Part shown: positions 25,465 to 33,856 of the stretch, piece after piece
Position numbering within the stretch: the first letter of the stretch is position 1
Layout: each line of letters begins with the position of its first letter
Notes under the pieces: generated by a model
Databases searched by the model: none
The model's input: the letters and a program-made list of their open reading frames with translations, nothing else
Told to the model about the DNA's origin: nothing
Assembly: GCA_038326655.1 (NCBI GenBank)
Contig: JBBQKG010000020.1
Span: 1 to 55,961, forward strand
Reading direction: 5' to 3'
Source of the DNA: JBBQKG01 sp038326655
Lineage (GTDB): Bacteria > Actinomycetota > Thermoleophilia > Solirubrobacterales > JBBDJG01
Length of the DNA stretch: 55,961 nucleotides
Position numbers and translations under genes: made by a program

Positions 25465-26579
25465 TCAGGCGGCTTCGCCGAAGGCGATCACGCTGCGGAT
25501 CCCGTCCTGTGCCTCCATCAGCTCGAAGCCGCGGTTGACGCCCTCGAGCGCGAGATGGTGCGAGATGAACGGGTCGACGTCGATGTCTCCGGCGAGGTAG
25601 CGGTCGACCAGCTGCGGCACCTGATCGCGGCCCTTGAGACCGCCAAACGAAGCGCCACACACGCGCCGGCCGGTGATCAGGAGGCGCGGCACGATGTCGA
25701 GCGTCTCCCCCTTGCCGGCCACGCCCGCGACGGTGCACAGGCCCCAGCCCATGCGCGCGGCGGCCACCGCCTGGCCCATCACCGCAACGTTGCCCGTCGC
25801 CTCGAACGTGTAGTCGGCGCCGAACCCACCGGTCATCTCGAGGATCTGCTCGACCACGCCCTCGCCTCCGCGCAACGTGTCGGTGGCCCCCTGCCCGGTC
25901 GCCAGCCGCAGGCGGTCATCGGACATGTCCACACAGACGATCCGCTCGGCGCCGCGCAGCCGGCAACCCGCCACCGCGCCAAGCCCGACCATGCCGGCGC
26001 CGAACACGGCGCAGGTCGAGCCGGGCTCCACCTGCGCCGTGAACATGGCCGCGCCGAGGCCGGTCGAGAGGCCGCACGCGAACAGGCACGCCCGATCGAG
26101 GGGCGCGTCCGGGGAGACCTTCGCCAGCGCGATCTCGGGGATCACCACGTATTCGGCGAACGTCGAGGTGCCCATGAAGTGGCGGATCCGCTCGCCGTCG
26201 CGGGACAGGCGCGTGGTGCCGTCAGGCAGGTAGCCGAGGTTCTGCTGCTCGCGGATCGCAAGGCAGAGGTTCGTCTTCGGGCTCCGGCAGTGGACACACT
26301 CACCGCACTGTGGCGAGAAGAGCGTGACGACGTGATCGCCGGGCTCGACCAGCCGCGTACCCTCGCCCACGCGCTCGACCACGCCCGCGCCCTCGTGACC
26401 CAGCACCGTGGGCGCGTACCCCGACGGATCGGCCCCCGAGGCCGTGTAATGTCGGTGTGGCAGACGCCGCACGCGACGAGGCGCACAAGCGCCTCTCCGG
26501 TGCGCGGCTCGTCGAGCTCGAGCGTCTGGACCTCGAGCGGCGCTCCGAACTCCTCCAGCACGGCGGCGCGGATCTGCAT
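25465..26579 (-). pseudogene. Zinc-dependent class III-type alcohol dehydrogenase, frameshifted
   Basis: The reading begins at the ATG at 26579 (MQIRAAVLEEFGAPLEVQTL) and contains the catalytic-zinc motif VACGVCHTDI. The rest of the enzyme is in another frame, starting YTASGADPSGYAPTVLGHEG, with the structural zinc cysteines CGECVHCRSPKTNLC, HFMGTSTFAEY, FGAGMVGLGAVAG and the C-terminal SFGGLKGRDQVPQLVDRY. Restoring one base at about 26449-26453 joins both into a ~370-aa protein resembling S-(hydroxymethyl)glutathione (formaldehyde) dehydrogenase. Everything else is well preserved, so this is either a very recent mutation or a sequencing or assembly error. Confidence 0.82.
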
Positions 26580-26630
26580 GCGCAGGATTCTGGCAAACCG
26601 TCCAGGTGACGTTCCAGGCTCCGCAAGGCG

Positions 26631-26664
26631 ACGAGAGGGGCCCCGCGTCGCGGGCCCCTCTCGT
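26631..26664. promoter_or_regulatory. Long perfect hairpin in divergent intergenic region
   Basis: ACGAGAGGGGCCC (26631-26643) and GGGCCCCTCTCGT (26652-26664) form a perfect 13-bp stem with an 8-nt loop. It sits between the divergent starts of the dehydrogenase and the secreted protein, where a classical terminator has no obvious gene to end, and no U-run follows. It may be an operator, an insulating terminator or an mRNA leader structure. Confidence 0.5.
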
Positions 26665-26673
26665 GGAACCCGG

Positions 26674-26702
26674 TTGACAAGGCCTTCCCGGTCGAAGAGG
26701 AT
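26674..26702 (+). promoter_or_regulatory. Candidate promoter of the secreted protein gene
   Basis: A perfect TTGACA -35 element lies at 26674-26679. Seventeen bases later GAGGAT (26697-26702) keeps the A2, A5 and T6 positions of the -10. It lies immediately after the long hairpin and 58 nt before the ATG. Confidence 0.4.
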
Positions 26703-26759
26703 CGTTCGGAGGCGCCCGTACGAAGCGCCGGGCGCGGCAAGCCGAGGAGGGAGTCACAC

Positions 26760-27296
26760 ATGATGTTCTCCAGGAGCCACTCCACCTTTTCGCCCAGGCA
26801 TTTGCGGTCACCCGGAGGAGCGCTGCGATCGCTGCTCCCCGCGGTGGCGCTGGCTGGACTCTTGCTGGCGGTCACGGCCCCGGCGGGGCAGGCGAGTCAG
26901 GACGCCGTGACCGGCACGGCCCGGCACCTCGGCGTGGACCCCCCTTTCCCGGTGATCCAGGTCCACGTGAACGCTTTCGCGGACGCGACCGGGCTGAACC
27001 CGCGCGGCAACCTCTCCGTCGACGCCCAGGACATCCACAGCTATACGGGCGAGGTCACGTGCCTGAGCGTGGTCGGTAACCAAGCCAGCATCGGGATCCG
27101 GATCGTGAAGTCATCCGACCCTGCGCTGATCGGCCAGGGAGAGCTCTGGAGCGTCGTGGACGGCGGCTCACCCGACAACCCGGACCTGATCGCCGGTTAC
27201 GAGATCACGTCCGCGGCGCCTGTCGTGTGCCCGCCCCTGTTCTTCAACGTTCCTGTCGTGTCGGGCAACTACGTCGTCCGCGACGCGGCTGCCTGA
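26760..27296 (+). CDS. Small secreted protein of unknown function
   Basis: A 178-aa protein starting at an ATG preceded by a strong GGAGG (26746-26750). A signal peptide spans about residues 20-46 (LLPAVALAGLLLAVTAPAGQ, cleavage near QAS). The mature ~130 residues look beta-rich (VIQVHVNAFADATGLN, GNLSVDAQDIHSYTGEVTCL) with two cysteines that could pair. No family is recognised. It stands alone between divergent regulatory DNA and the FadE-type gene. Confidence 0.72.
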   Translation: MMFSRSHSTFSPRHLRSPGGALRSLLPAVALAGLLLAVTAPAGQASQDAVTGTARHLGVDPPFPVIQVHVNAFADATGLNPRGNLSVDAQDIHSYTGEVTCLSVVGNQASIGIRIVKSSDPALIGQGELWSVVDGGSPDNPDLIAGYEITSAAPVVCPPLFFNVPVVSGNYVVRDAAA

Positions 27297-27386
27297 TCGA
27301 ATCTGATGGATGCGGCCACGCGCTAGTCTCACGCTGCCGCCACCGGCGGCTCCAAGTCCCGGCAGACGAGATCCAGGGGAGAAGGC

Positions 27387-29159
27387 ATGGCCAGCGTCGA
27401 GCAACGTCCTGTCACCGTCGAGCCTCCGGCGCCGGAGGAAGGCACGAGGCCCGTCCTGTTCAATCCCCGCTCGTACGATCCTGCATTCGACGAGGCGACT
27501 CGGCGGGCACTGCTGGCAACGATCGAGTTCTTCGAGTCCCGCGGCAAGGCGACACTCAAGGAGCAGGACCACGAGCGCACCTGGTACGCCGACTTCCTGG
27601 AGTTCGTCAAGCGCGAGCGCATCTTCGCGACGCTGTTGACTCCCGCGGCAGAAGCTGCCGGAGACCCGCACAAGCGCTGGGACACCGCGCGCATCAGCGC
27701 GTTCAGCGAGATCACCGGCTTCTACGGCCTCGCGTACTGGTACACGTGGCAGGTCACGATCCTCGGGCTCGGCCCGATCTGGCAGAGCGACAACGCAGCC
27801 GCCCGCGGCCGTGCCGCCGATCTGCTCGAGCAGGGAGCCATCTTCGCGTTCGGGCTCTCCGAGCAGGAGCACGGGGCGGACATCTATTCGACCGACATGG
27901 TCCTGACGCACGATGGCGATCGCGGCTTCACGGCGACCGGCAGCAAGTACTACATCGGTAACGGCAACCTGGCCGGCATGGTCTCGGTCTTCGGGCGTCG
28001 CGCTGACATCGAAGGCCCCGACGGCTATGTGTTCTTCGCGGCCAACAGCGCGCACCCGGCGTACAGGCTGATGAAGAACGTCGTCAACTCACAGAACTAC
28101 GTCAGCGAGTTTCGCCTCGAGGACTATCCGGTGCGGGCCGAGGACGTCCTGCACACCGGCAGGGAGGCGTTCCATGCCGCGCTGAACACGGTCAACGTCG
28201 GCAAGTTCAACCTGGGCTTCGCCTCGATCGGCATCTGCGAGCACGCCTTCTACGAAGCGATCACACACGCCGACGGCCGTGTCCTATATGGCCACAAGGT
28301 CACCGAGTTTCCGCACGTCCGCCAGCTGCTGGGCGATGCCTACACCCGCCTGGTGGCGATGAAGCTCTTCAGCGAGCGGGCGATCGACTACTTTCGCTCC
28401 GCCGGTCCGGACGACCGCCGCTACCTGCTCTTCAACCCGATCACCAAGATGAAGGTGACCACCGAGGGCGAGAAGGTGATCGACGACCTGTGGGACGTGA
28501 TCGCCGCAAAGGGCTTCGAGAAGGACACATTCTTCGAGATGGCAGCACGCGACATCCGCGGGCTCCCGAAGCTTGAGGGCACGGTGCACGTGAACATGGC
28601 CCTGGTCCTGAAGTTCATGGCCGGCTACCTGTTCAACCCGGCCGAGTACCCCTCGGTACCGCAGCGGCGCGATGCGGCCGACGACGAGTTCCTCTTCCGC
28701 CAGGGCCCGGCAAGGGGCCTCGGGAAGATCCAATTCAACGACTGGCGCACGAGCTACGCGCCGTTCGCCGGCGTGGCAAACGTGGCCCGTTTCATGGAGC
28801 AGGCCGAGGGTTTCGAGGCGCTGCTCGGCACCGCGCCGCCAAGCGAGGAGCAGCAGCGTGAGCTCGGCTTCCTCCTCACCCTGGGAGAGCTCTTCACGCT
28901 TGTCGTCTACGGACAGCTGATCCTCGAGCAGGCTGCGCTGACCGACCTGGACGCCGACACGATCGACGCGATCTTCGACGTGCTGGTGCGCGACTTCTCG
29001 GGCTACGCCGTCACGCTGCACGGACACCCCTCCTCCACCGAGGCCCAGCAGGCATGGGCGCTCGGTCACATTCGCAAGCCGGTCGTCGACATGGACCGGT
29101 TCCTCCGGGTCTGGGACCAGGTGGAGCGGCACGCGGGTGCCTACGAGATGCGGCCCTAG
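27387..29159 (+). CDS. Acyl-CoA dehydrogenase/oxidase-family flavoenzyme
   Basis: A 590-aa protein with a ribosome site (GGGGAGAAGG) just before the ATG. It shows the acyl-CoA dehydrogenase layout: a helical N-terminal domain, a central beta domain with FAFGLSEQEHGADIYSTDM and FTATGSKYYIGNGNLAG (flavin and substrate contacts), and a helical C-terminal domain (FNLGFASIGICEHAFYEAI). It should catalyse FAD-dependent alpha,beta-desaturation of an acyl-CoA in lipid or steroid breakdown. It is longer than the usual ~390 aa, as in FadE5/acyl-CoA-oxidase-like branches. An SDR gene follows after 25 nt, which suggests a small catabolic operon. Confidence 0.85.
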   Translation: MASVEQRPVTVEPPAPEEGTRPVLFNPRSYDPAFDEATRRALLATIEFFESRGKATLKEQDHERTWYADFLEFVKRERIFATLLTPAAEAAGDPHKRWDTARISAFSEITGFYGLAYWYTWQVTILGLGPIWQSDNAAARGRAADLLEQGAIFAFGLSEQEHGADIYSTDMVLTHDGDRGFTATGSKYYIGNGNLAGMVSVFGRRADIEGPDGYVFFAANSAHPAYRLMKNVVNSQNYVSEFRLEDYPVRAEDVLHTGREAFHAALNTVNVGKFNLGFASIGICEHAFYEAITHADGRVLYGHKVTEFPHVRQLLGDAYTRLVAMKLFSERAIDYFRSAGPDDRRYLLFNPITKMKVTTEGEKVIDDLWDVIAAKGFEKDTFFEMAARDIRGLPKLEGTVHVNMALVLKFMAGYLFNPAEYPSVPQRRDAADDEFLFRQGPARGLGKIQFNDWRTSYAPFAGVANVARFMEQAEGFEALLGTAPPSEEQQRELGFLLTLGELFTLVVYGQLILEQAALTDLDADTIDAIFDVLVRDFSGYAVTLHGHPSSTEAQQAWALGHIRKPVVDMDRFLRVWDQVERHAGAYEMRP

Positions 29160-29184
29160 ATGATCGATCGCACGATCTAGCAGG

Positions 29185-30012
29185 GTGGATACCTCCGACC
29201 TGTCCGGACGAACGGTCCTCGTCACCGGGGCCGGCAGCGGCATCGGCCGTGAGACGGCGCTGTTGGCGGCCCGCCGCGGTGCCGATCTGGCGCTCTGCGA
29301 CGTCGACGACGCGGGGCTAGCCGAGGTCGAGACGAGCGCTCGCGCGCTTGGTCGCAGCGTGCTCGCCCGGCACGTCGACGTCGCCGTCCGCGATCAGATG
29401 CGCGACTTCGCCGAGGCGGTCCACGGCGCGGCCGGCCCGGTGGACCTACTCGTCAACAATGCGGGTGTAGGCCTGGCTGCGCGCTTCCTCGACACCGAGC
29501 TCGAGGACTGGGACTGGGTCGTCGCGATCAACCTGATGGGCGTCGTCCACGGCTGCCACTTCTTCGTGCCGAAGATGGTCGAGCGCGGGACCGGCGGTCA
29601 CGTCGCAAACCTCTCATCGATGGCCGGCTACCACGCGAGCCCGGCGCTGGCCGCCTACTCGGCGACGAAGTTCGCGGTGCTGGGGCTGAGCGAGGCGCTG
29701 CGCGAAGAGCTCAGGCCTCACGGCATCGGCGTCACCGCGATCTGCCCGGGAATCATCAACACCCCGATCACGACGAGCGCCCGAGCGCGCGGCGCGGCGA
29801 CCGATCCGAAGGTACGTGAGCGGCTCGTGGCCCTGTACCGGAGGCGCAACTACGGGCCCGAGCGGGTGGCGCGCAACATCCTCAAGGCCGTGGAGCGCAA
29901 CCCCTCGGTGGCGCCGGTCGCCGCGGAGGCGTGGATCGCCTACGCGATGAAGCGGGTCTCTCCGCGGCTCGCCGGCTGGACCGCACGGCGCCTCGCGGAC
30001 GCGGCAGACTAG
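29185..30012 (+). CDS. Short-chain dehydrogenase/reductase
   Basis: A 275-aa classical SDR from a GTG start. It has the dinucleotide motif TGAGSGIG (14-21), NNAG (91-94), Ser144/Ser145 in ANLSSMAGY and the catalytic Tyr158-x3-Lys162 (YSATK). PGIINTPI is the usual post-catalytic loop. The Asp at the end of beta-strand 2 (CDVDDAG) favours NAD over NADP. Placed 25 nt behind the acyl-CoA dehydrogenase, it likely oxidises or reduces a hydroxyl or keto group in the same pathway. The stop overlaps the convergent DUF309 gene by a shared CTAG. Confidence 0.9.
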   Translation: MDTSDLSGRTVLVTGAGSGIGRETALLAARRGADLALCDVDDAGLAEVETSARALGRSVLARHVDVAVRDQMRDFAEAVHGAAGPVDLLVNNAGVGLAARFLDTELEDWDWVVAINLMGVVHGCHFFVPKMVERGTGGHVANLSSMAGYHASPALAAYSATKFAVLGLSEALREELRPHGIGVTAICPGIINTPITTSARARGAATDPKVRERLVALYRRRNYGPERVARNILKAVERNPSVAPVAAEAWIAYAMKRVSPRLAGWTARRLADAAD

Positions 30013-30443
30013 CGCGGCGCTTCGAGCCACGCGAGGCGTGGGATCAGCGAGCGGTCGAAGCGCTCGAGCCCATCGAGGCCGACTCGCTCCAGCTCTGCGA
30101 GGCAGCGCTCGGTGTCGGCGACGAGCCGGTCGACATCCACCCTCATGCATCCGCCTTCGAACGGCTCGAGGTAGGCGATCCCGCGTCGCCAAAGTTGCGC
30201 CGCGCCGCGCGCGTTGCCGCGGCGCAGGTGCTCGAAGCCGACGCCGATCTGCAGGATGCCCTGGTAGAGGTAGCGGACCGGGTCGCGCTCCTCTAGCCAC
30301 TCCAGCTCGAGGGTCTCTTGCTGCTCGAAGAACTCGCCGCGGTTGAACTGCTCGACCGCGCGGCGAAGACGCGGCGGGGGTCGGTCGCCGCAGCGCTTGG
30401 AGCGCTGCCCGCGGCCCGGGCGGTGGCGCGAGTCGTCGCTCAT
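30009..30443 (-). CDS. DUF309 family protein
   Basis: A 144-aa protein with the DUF309 signature in its first helices (AVEQFNRGEFFEQQETLELE, YLYQGILQIGVGFEHLRRGN) and a later helix pair (LLxPF-like YLEPFEGGCMRVDVD). Members are small helical proteins of unknown biochemical function. The 22-nt gap to the divergent membrane-protein gene must hold overlapping promoters. Confidence 0.87.
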   Translation of the reverse strand: MSDDSRHRPGRGQRSKRCGDRPPPRLRRAVEQFNRGEFFEQQETLELEWLEERDPVRYLYQGILQIGVGFEHLRRGNARGAAQLWRRGIAYLEPFEGGCMRVDVDRLVADTERCLAELERVGLDGLERFDRSLIPRLAWLEAPR

Positions 30444-30453
30444 CGGTCTGACA

Positions 30454-30459
30454 TAGGGT
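30454..30459 (+). promoter_or_regulatory. Candidate -10 element for a leaderless mRNA
   Basis: TAGGGT, a common actinobacterial -10 form, ends 6 nt before the ATG at 30466. The divergent gene starts only 22 nt away and no Shine-Dalgarno site is present, so transcription from the start codon is likely. Confidence 0.45.
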
Positions 30460-30465
30460 GCTCGA

Positions 30466-32115
30466 ATGCTTCGTCGTTACTGGCCGGGCTTGGTCGCGCT
30501 GCTACTGGTGCTTTTGTTTTTGTGGTGGCTGCGGCCAGTCTTCCACGGGCTCGTCATGTTCTTCTACACGAGCCCGATCGTCTGGTTCCCGCCGATCGTG
30601 ATCCTTGCGATCGCGTTCGGCCTTCGCCGCTACCGCCGTCCCAAGTTGAGCAAACGCGACCTCGAGCTGCTGTCGGGCCGAGAAAGTGATGAGCCCAACG
30701 GAGCCCGCCGACACCTCCCGTCTGCCGGCGTCGGAGTCGTGGCGGGACTTGCATTCGCTGCGTTCGTGCTGGGGGCGTCCTTCAAGGGCCCGCTTACGAG
30801 TCGCGCGATCTACAAGCACACGGACTACGCGTCGATCGGCGGGCTTCCCGAGGGCGGTGTGGTCCGCCTGGTGCCGCAGGAAGTGGCGGTTCAGATCGCC
30901 TCCAGCGGCTTCAACTCTCCGACCGAGAAACTGACCGACTTTCGCAGCATCGTGACTCCGGAAGGTCTTGCGTGGACCGCGTTCCGCACTCCCGATGGCG
31001 CTTTTCGGGTCTTCTCGAAGAAGAGTCAGGGGATCGTGACCCTGAACGCGGAGTCGACCGAGCGGCGCGTGAAGACCAGCGACGCCGAGCTCGACGTCGC
31101 GCCGGGGCAGCTGCTGACCGACAACCTCCGCTGGCGGCTGCTGAAGCGTCACTATCTGATCGACCTCGCGAACCCGGTTGGCGCTCTGGACGCGACGGGC
31201 CGGCCGATCATCATCGTGCCTTACCTCTCGTACAAGGGCTGGCTGATTCGCCGTCCGGTGCTCGGGGGCGTGTTCGTCGTGCACCCCGACGGAAAGATCG
31301 AGGATCTCTCGCCGGACGAGGCTCGCAAGCGGCCCGAGATCACCTCCACCGGGCGGCTGTTCCCGGACACGCTGGCCCGCCGCATCCAGGACGCCTACGC
31401 CTACAAGCGCGGGATCTGGAACAGGTTCTTCGTCCACGAGGAGCAAACCCAGATCAGCGATACGGAAAGCAACCAACAGCCGTATCTGATCGCCTTCGGC
31501 AGCAAGCCCGCCCAATGGGTGACGGTGGCCGAGCCCTACGGTCAGGCCTTCGCGGCAAACGCGATCTTCCTCACGGATACGGTCACGGGAAAGACCCAGA
31601 TCTGGCGCGTGTCTCGCAACGCGAGCCTGAGCGGCAACCGCCGCGCTGTTCAGACCGTGCGATCCGTCTCGATACCGGGGGTGGTGTTCGCCGGCGAGGG
31701 ATCGAGGGGGACCGGCGGCAGGTTCAAAGTCGTGGAGCCGAGACCGGTCTTCGTACGCGGGCGCTTGCTGTACCTGGTGTCGATAATCCCGGAAAACGGC
31801 AACTCGGTCTCCAAGAGCGTGGTCGTCGACGCCGCGCGCAACAAGGTGGTGGCGATCTTCGACAACGACACCGACCCATCCGCCGATCAGGCCACCCTGC
31901 ATTACCTGGCGACGGGCGAGCTCGATCGGAACGCGCTACCGGGCGGCGCCACGACCGAGCCTGCGACCACGCCGACTCCCAACAGGCAGCCTTCGCAAAC
32001 GCCGAAGCGGGCACCGACCGACGTTCAAAGGCGCCTCGACCGGTTGATCCAGCAACAGCGCGACACGCTGCGCGAGACCGAGAACCTGCGGAAGCAAGTC
32101 GGGCGCAGCAAGTAG
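30466..32115 (+). CDS. Polytopic membrane protein with large extracytoplasmic domain, unknown function
   Basis: A 549-aa protein. Hydrophobic segments lie at about 5-25 (WPGLVALLLVLLFLWWL), 36-55 (SPIVWFPPIVILAIAFGL) and 87-106 (GVGVVAGLAFAAFVLGASF). A ~380-aa beta-rich soluble domain follows (RSIVTPEGLAWTAFRTPDG, HYLIDLANPVGALDATGR, IIIVPYLSYKGWLIRRPVLG). The C-terminal ~60 residues are Pro/Thr-rich and then a basic coiled coil (RRLDRLIQQQRDTLRETENL). No family is recognised with confidence. It ends 4 nt before the stop of the convergent hydroxyacid dehydrogenase gene. Confidence 0.75.
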   Translation: MLRRYWPGLVALLLVLLFLWWLRPVFHGLVMFFYTSPIVWFPPIVILAIAFGLRRYRRPKLSKRDLELLSGRESDEPNGARRHLPSAGVGVVAGLAFAAFVLGASFKGPLTSRAIYKHTDYASIGGLPEGGVVRLVPQEVAVQIASSGFNSPTEKLTDFRSIVTPEGLAWTAFRTPDGAFRVFSKKSQGIVTLNAESTERRVKTSDAELDVAPGQLLTDNLRWRLLKRHYLIDLANPVGALDATGRPIIIVPYLSYKGWLIRRPVLGGVFVVHPDGKIEDLSPDEARKRPEITSTGRLFPDTLARRIQDAYAYKRGIWNRFFVHEEQTQISDTESNQQPYLIAFGSKPAQWVTVAEPYGQAFAANAIFLTDTVTGKTQIWRVSRNASLSGNRRAVQTVRSVSIPGVVFAGEGSRGTGGRFKVVEPRPVFVRGRLLYLVSIIPENGNSVSKSVVVDAARNKVVAIFDNDTDPSADQATLHYLATGELDRNALPGGATTEPATTPTPNRQPSQTPKRAPTDVQRRLDRLIQQQRDTLRETENLRKQVGRSK

Positions 32116-32119
32116 CGTT

Positions 32120-33109
32120 TCAGCGCGCCGCTCGGAGGTGTCCCAGCACGTCGGGGTTCACGACGTTGGTCGGCGTGCCCTCGGCGAACGAGTTGATCTG
32201 GTCGAAGATGTCGGAGAACTGGACCTCCCACTCATCGCTGGTGACATAACCGATGTGGGGCGTGCAGATGACGTTGTCCATCGTCAGCAGCGGATCCTCG
32301 ACGTCCAGGAGGGGCTCGTGCTCGTAGACGTCCAGCGCGGCCATCCCCGGTCGCCCGGCACGCAGCGCCATCGCGAGTGCATCGGGCTCGATCAGCCCGG
32401 CGCGGCTCGTGTTGACCAGCAGCGCCGTGGGCTTCATCGATGCGAGGTCAGCGGCCGTGACGATTCCCCGTGTGGCGTCGAGGAGGCGCATGTGCAGCGA
32501 CAGTACGTCGCACGTCTCGAAGAACTCACGCTTGCTGTCCGCGACCGTTAGGCCGTCGTCTCTCGCGCGCTCTCGCGACGCATCGCTCGCCCAGATGACG
32601 ACCTCCATGCCAAAAGCCTGGCCGTAGCGGGCGACGACCTTGCCGATGCGTCCGTAGCCATAGATCCCTAGCTGCTTGTGGAGGAGAGTCCGGCCGACAC
32701 CCGACTGCCAGGCACCCGCCTTCATCGAGGTCACCTGCTGCGGGATCTGGCGCATCGCTGCGAGCACGAGGCCCCAGGTCAGCTCGGCAGCGGCAAATGA
32801 GGGCGCTCCGGCGTGCAGGTCCGATGAGACCACGATCCCGAGGCTGGTGCAGGCATCCACGTCGATGTGGGGATAGACGCTGCGCTGGCTGATCAATCGC
32901 AGGCTTGGAAGCCGCTGAAGAAGTGGCTGCCCGATCTCCGTCCGCTCGCGGATCAGCACGAGCGCTTCCGTGTTACGGAGGCGATCGGCGAGGGCTTCCA
33001 CGTCCTGGACGTGGTCGTTGAAGACGGTCACCTCGTGTCCGGCGAGCTTCTCGAAGCACGGCAGCGTCGCAAGCGTGTCGAAGTAGTCGTCGAGAATCGC
33101 AACCTTCAT
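32120..33109 (-). CDS. D-2-hydroxyacid dehydrogenase family protein
   Basis: A 329-aa NAD-dependent enzyme. The ATG at 33109 has a GGAGG site seven bases upstream, which decides the start although the frame is open to 33406. The Rossmann motif is GYGRIG (151-156). Catalytic residues fit Arg236 (NTSRAG), Glu265 (YEHEP) and His285 (TPHIGY). Substrate-binding residues differ from phosphoglycerate dehydrogenase; HMRLLDATRG and RSVYPHIDVD suggest a branch of unassigned substrate. It reduces a 2-keto acid or oxidises a D-2-hydroxy acid. Confidence 0.88.
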   Translation of the reverse strand: MKVAILDDYFDTLATLPCFEKLAGHEVTVFNDHVQDVEALADRLRNTEALVLIRERTEIGQPLLQRLPSLRLISQRSVYPHIDVDACTSLGIVVSSDLHAGAPSFAAAELTWGLVLAAMRQIPQQVTSMKAGAWQSGVGRTLLHKQLGIYGYGRIGKVVARYGQAFGMEVVIWASDASRERARDDGLTVADSKREFFETCDVLSLHMRLLDATRGIVTAADLASMKPTALLVNTSRAGLIEPDALAMALRAGRPGMAALDVYEHEPLLDVEDPLLTMDNVICTPHIGYVTSDEWEVQFSDIFDQINSFAEGTPTNVVNPDVLGHLRAAR

Positions 33110-33212
33110 CGCTTCGCCTCCAGTATCCCCGAGCAGGTTGCGTGGTCGCCCGGCTCCGTTCGTTCGGGCCGACGGAGAAGCGCCCGTGGGGGGGAAGTGC
33201 AACCATGGGCGC

Positions 33213-33680
33213 ATGGAGTACCGGCAAGCGAAAACCCGGCGCAGGCTCATCGCCTCGACCGCCCTCGCGGTAGGGGCGATCGTGGCTCTCGTGGCCACCG
33301 CAAACGCGACGGCGCCCGTGAAGGGCGCCACGTATTCCGGGAACGTGAACGTAACGGCCACCTTGAAGGTCACCTTCAAGGTGGCCCGGTCCGGCAAGAA
33401 GGTCACCTCGCTCGACGTCAGACCGTCCCTGCCGAACAGCTGCGGCTATGGCGGGCCCGAGCCGACCCACACGTCCAAGCCGGCCGAGGTCAAGCACGGC
33501 AAGTTCACGGGGAAGATCACGGAGAAAGCCAGCAGCGGCAAGGTGATCGCCACCGCAACGGTCACGGGCAAGTTCCTGGCCGGCGGGAAGGAAAAGGGCG
33601 CGATCAAGAGCATCGAGCCCGCCGCCAAGTCATGCAACGGCAGCTTCGCCTACTCGACCAAGGCGACCAAGAGCCACTGA
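33213..33680 (+). CDS. Small secreted protein of unknown function
   Basis: A 155-aa protein from the ATG at 33213, which gives a typical signal peptide (RRLIASTALAVGAIVALVAT, cleavage near ANA). The mature part is Lys-rich and beta-like (VTATLKVTFKVARSGKKVTS, HGKFTGKITEKASSGKVI), with two cysteines (NSCGYGG and KSCNGSF). The frame is open upstream to 33138, but that part lacks signal-like features. No family is recognised. Confidence 0.68.
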   Translation: MEYRQAKTRRRLIASTALAVGAIVALVATANATAPVKGATYSGNVNVTATLKVTFKVARSGKKVTSLDVRPSLPNSCGYGGPEPTHTSKPAEVKHGKFTGKITEKASSGKVIATATVTGKFLAGGKEKGAIKSIEPAAKSCNGSFAYSTKATKSH

Positions 33681-33856
33681 TCGCATAGGGGCCAAGAGGC
33701 GGCGCAGTTCTTGCCCGCAGCGGCCTGGGGCATGCTTGAGGCCAACCCCCGGGTCAGCACCATGTGCTCGGCCCGTCGCCCGGGCCTGCCGCCGATCCGG
33801 CCATCTCGTGTACGGTCGCATCGGTAACACGAGCTCTGGAAGCAGGAGGGGGCACG

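Noticed and set aside
24161..25738. The longer 525-codon reading of the second methyltransferase.
   Set aside because: The extra N-terminal 114 residues are Arg-rich and overlap the dehydrogenase gene; the GTG at 25396 matches the paralogue's start.
26631..26664. The 13-bp hairpin called as a terminator.
   Set aside because: It lies between two divergent starts with no gene ending nearby, and no U-run follows on either strand.
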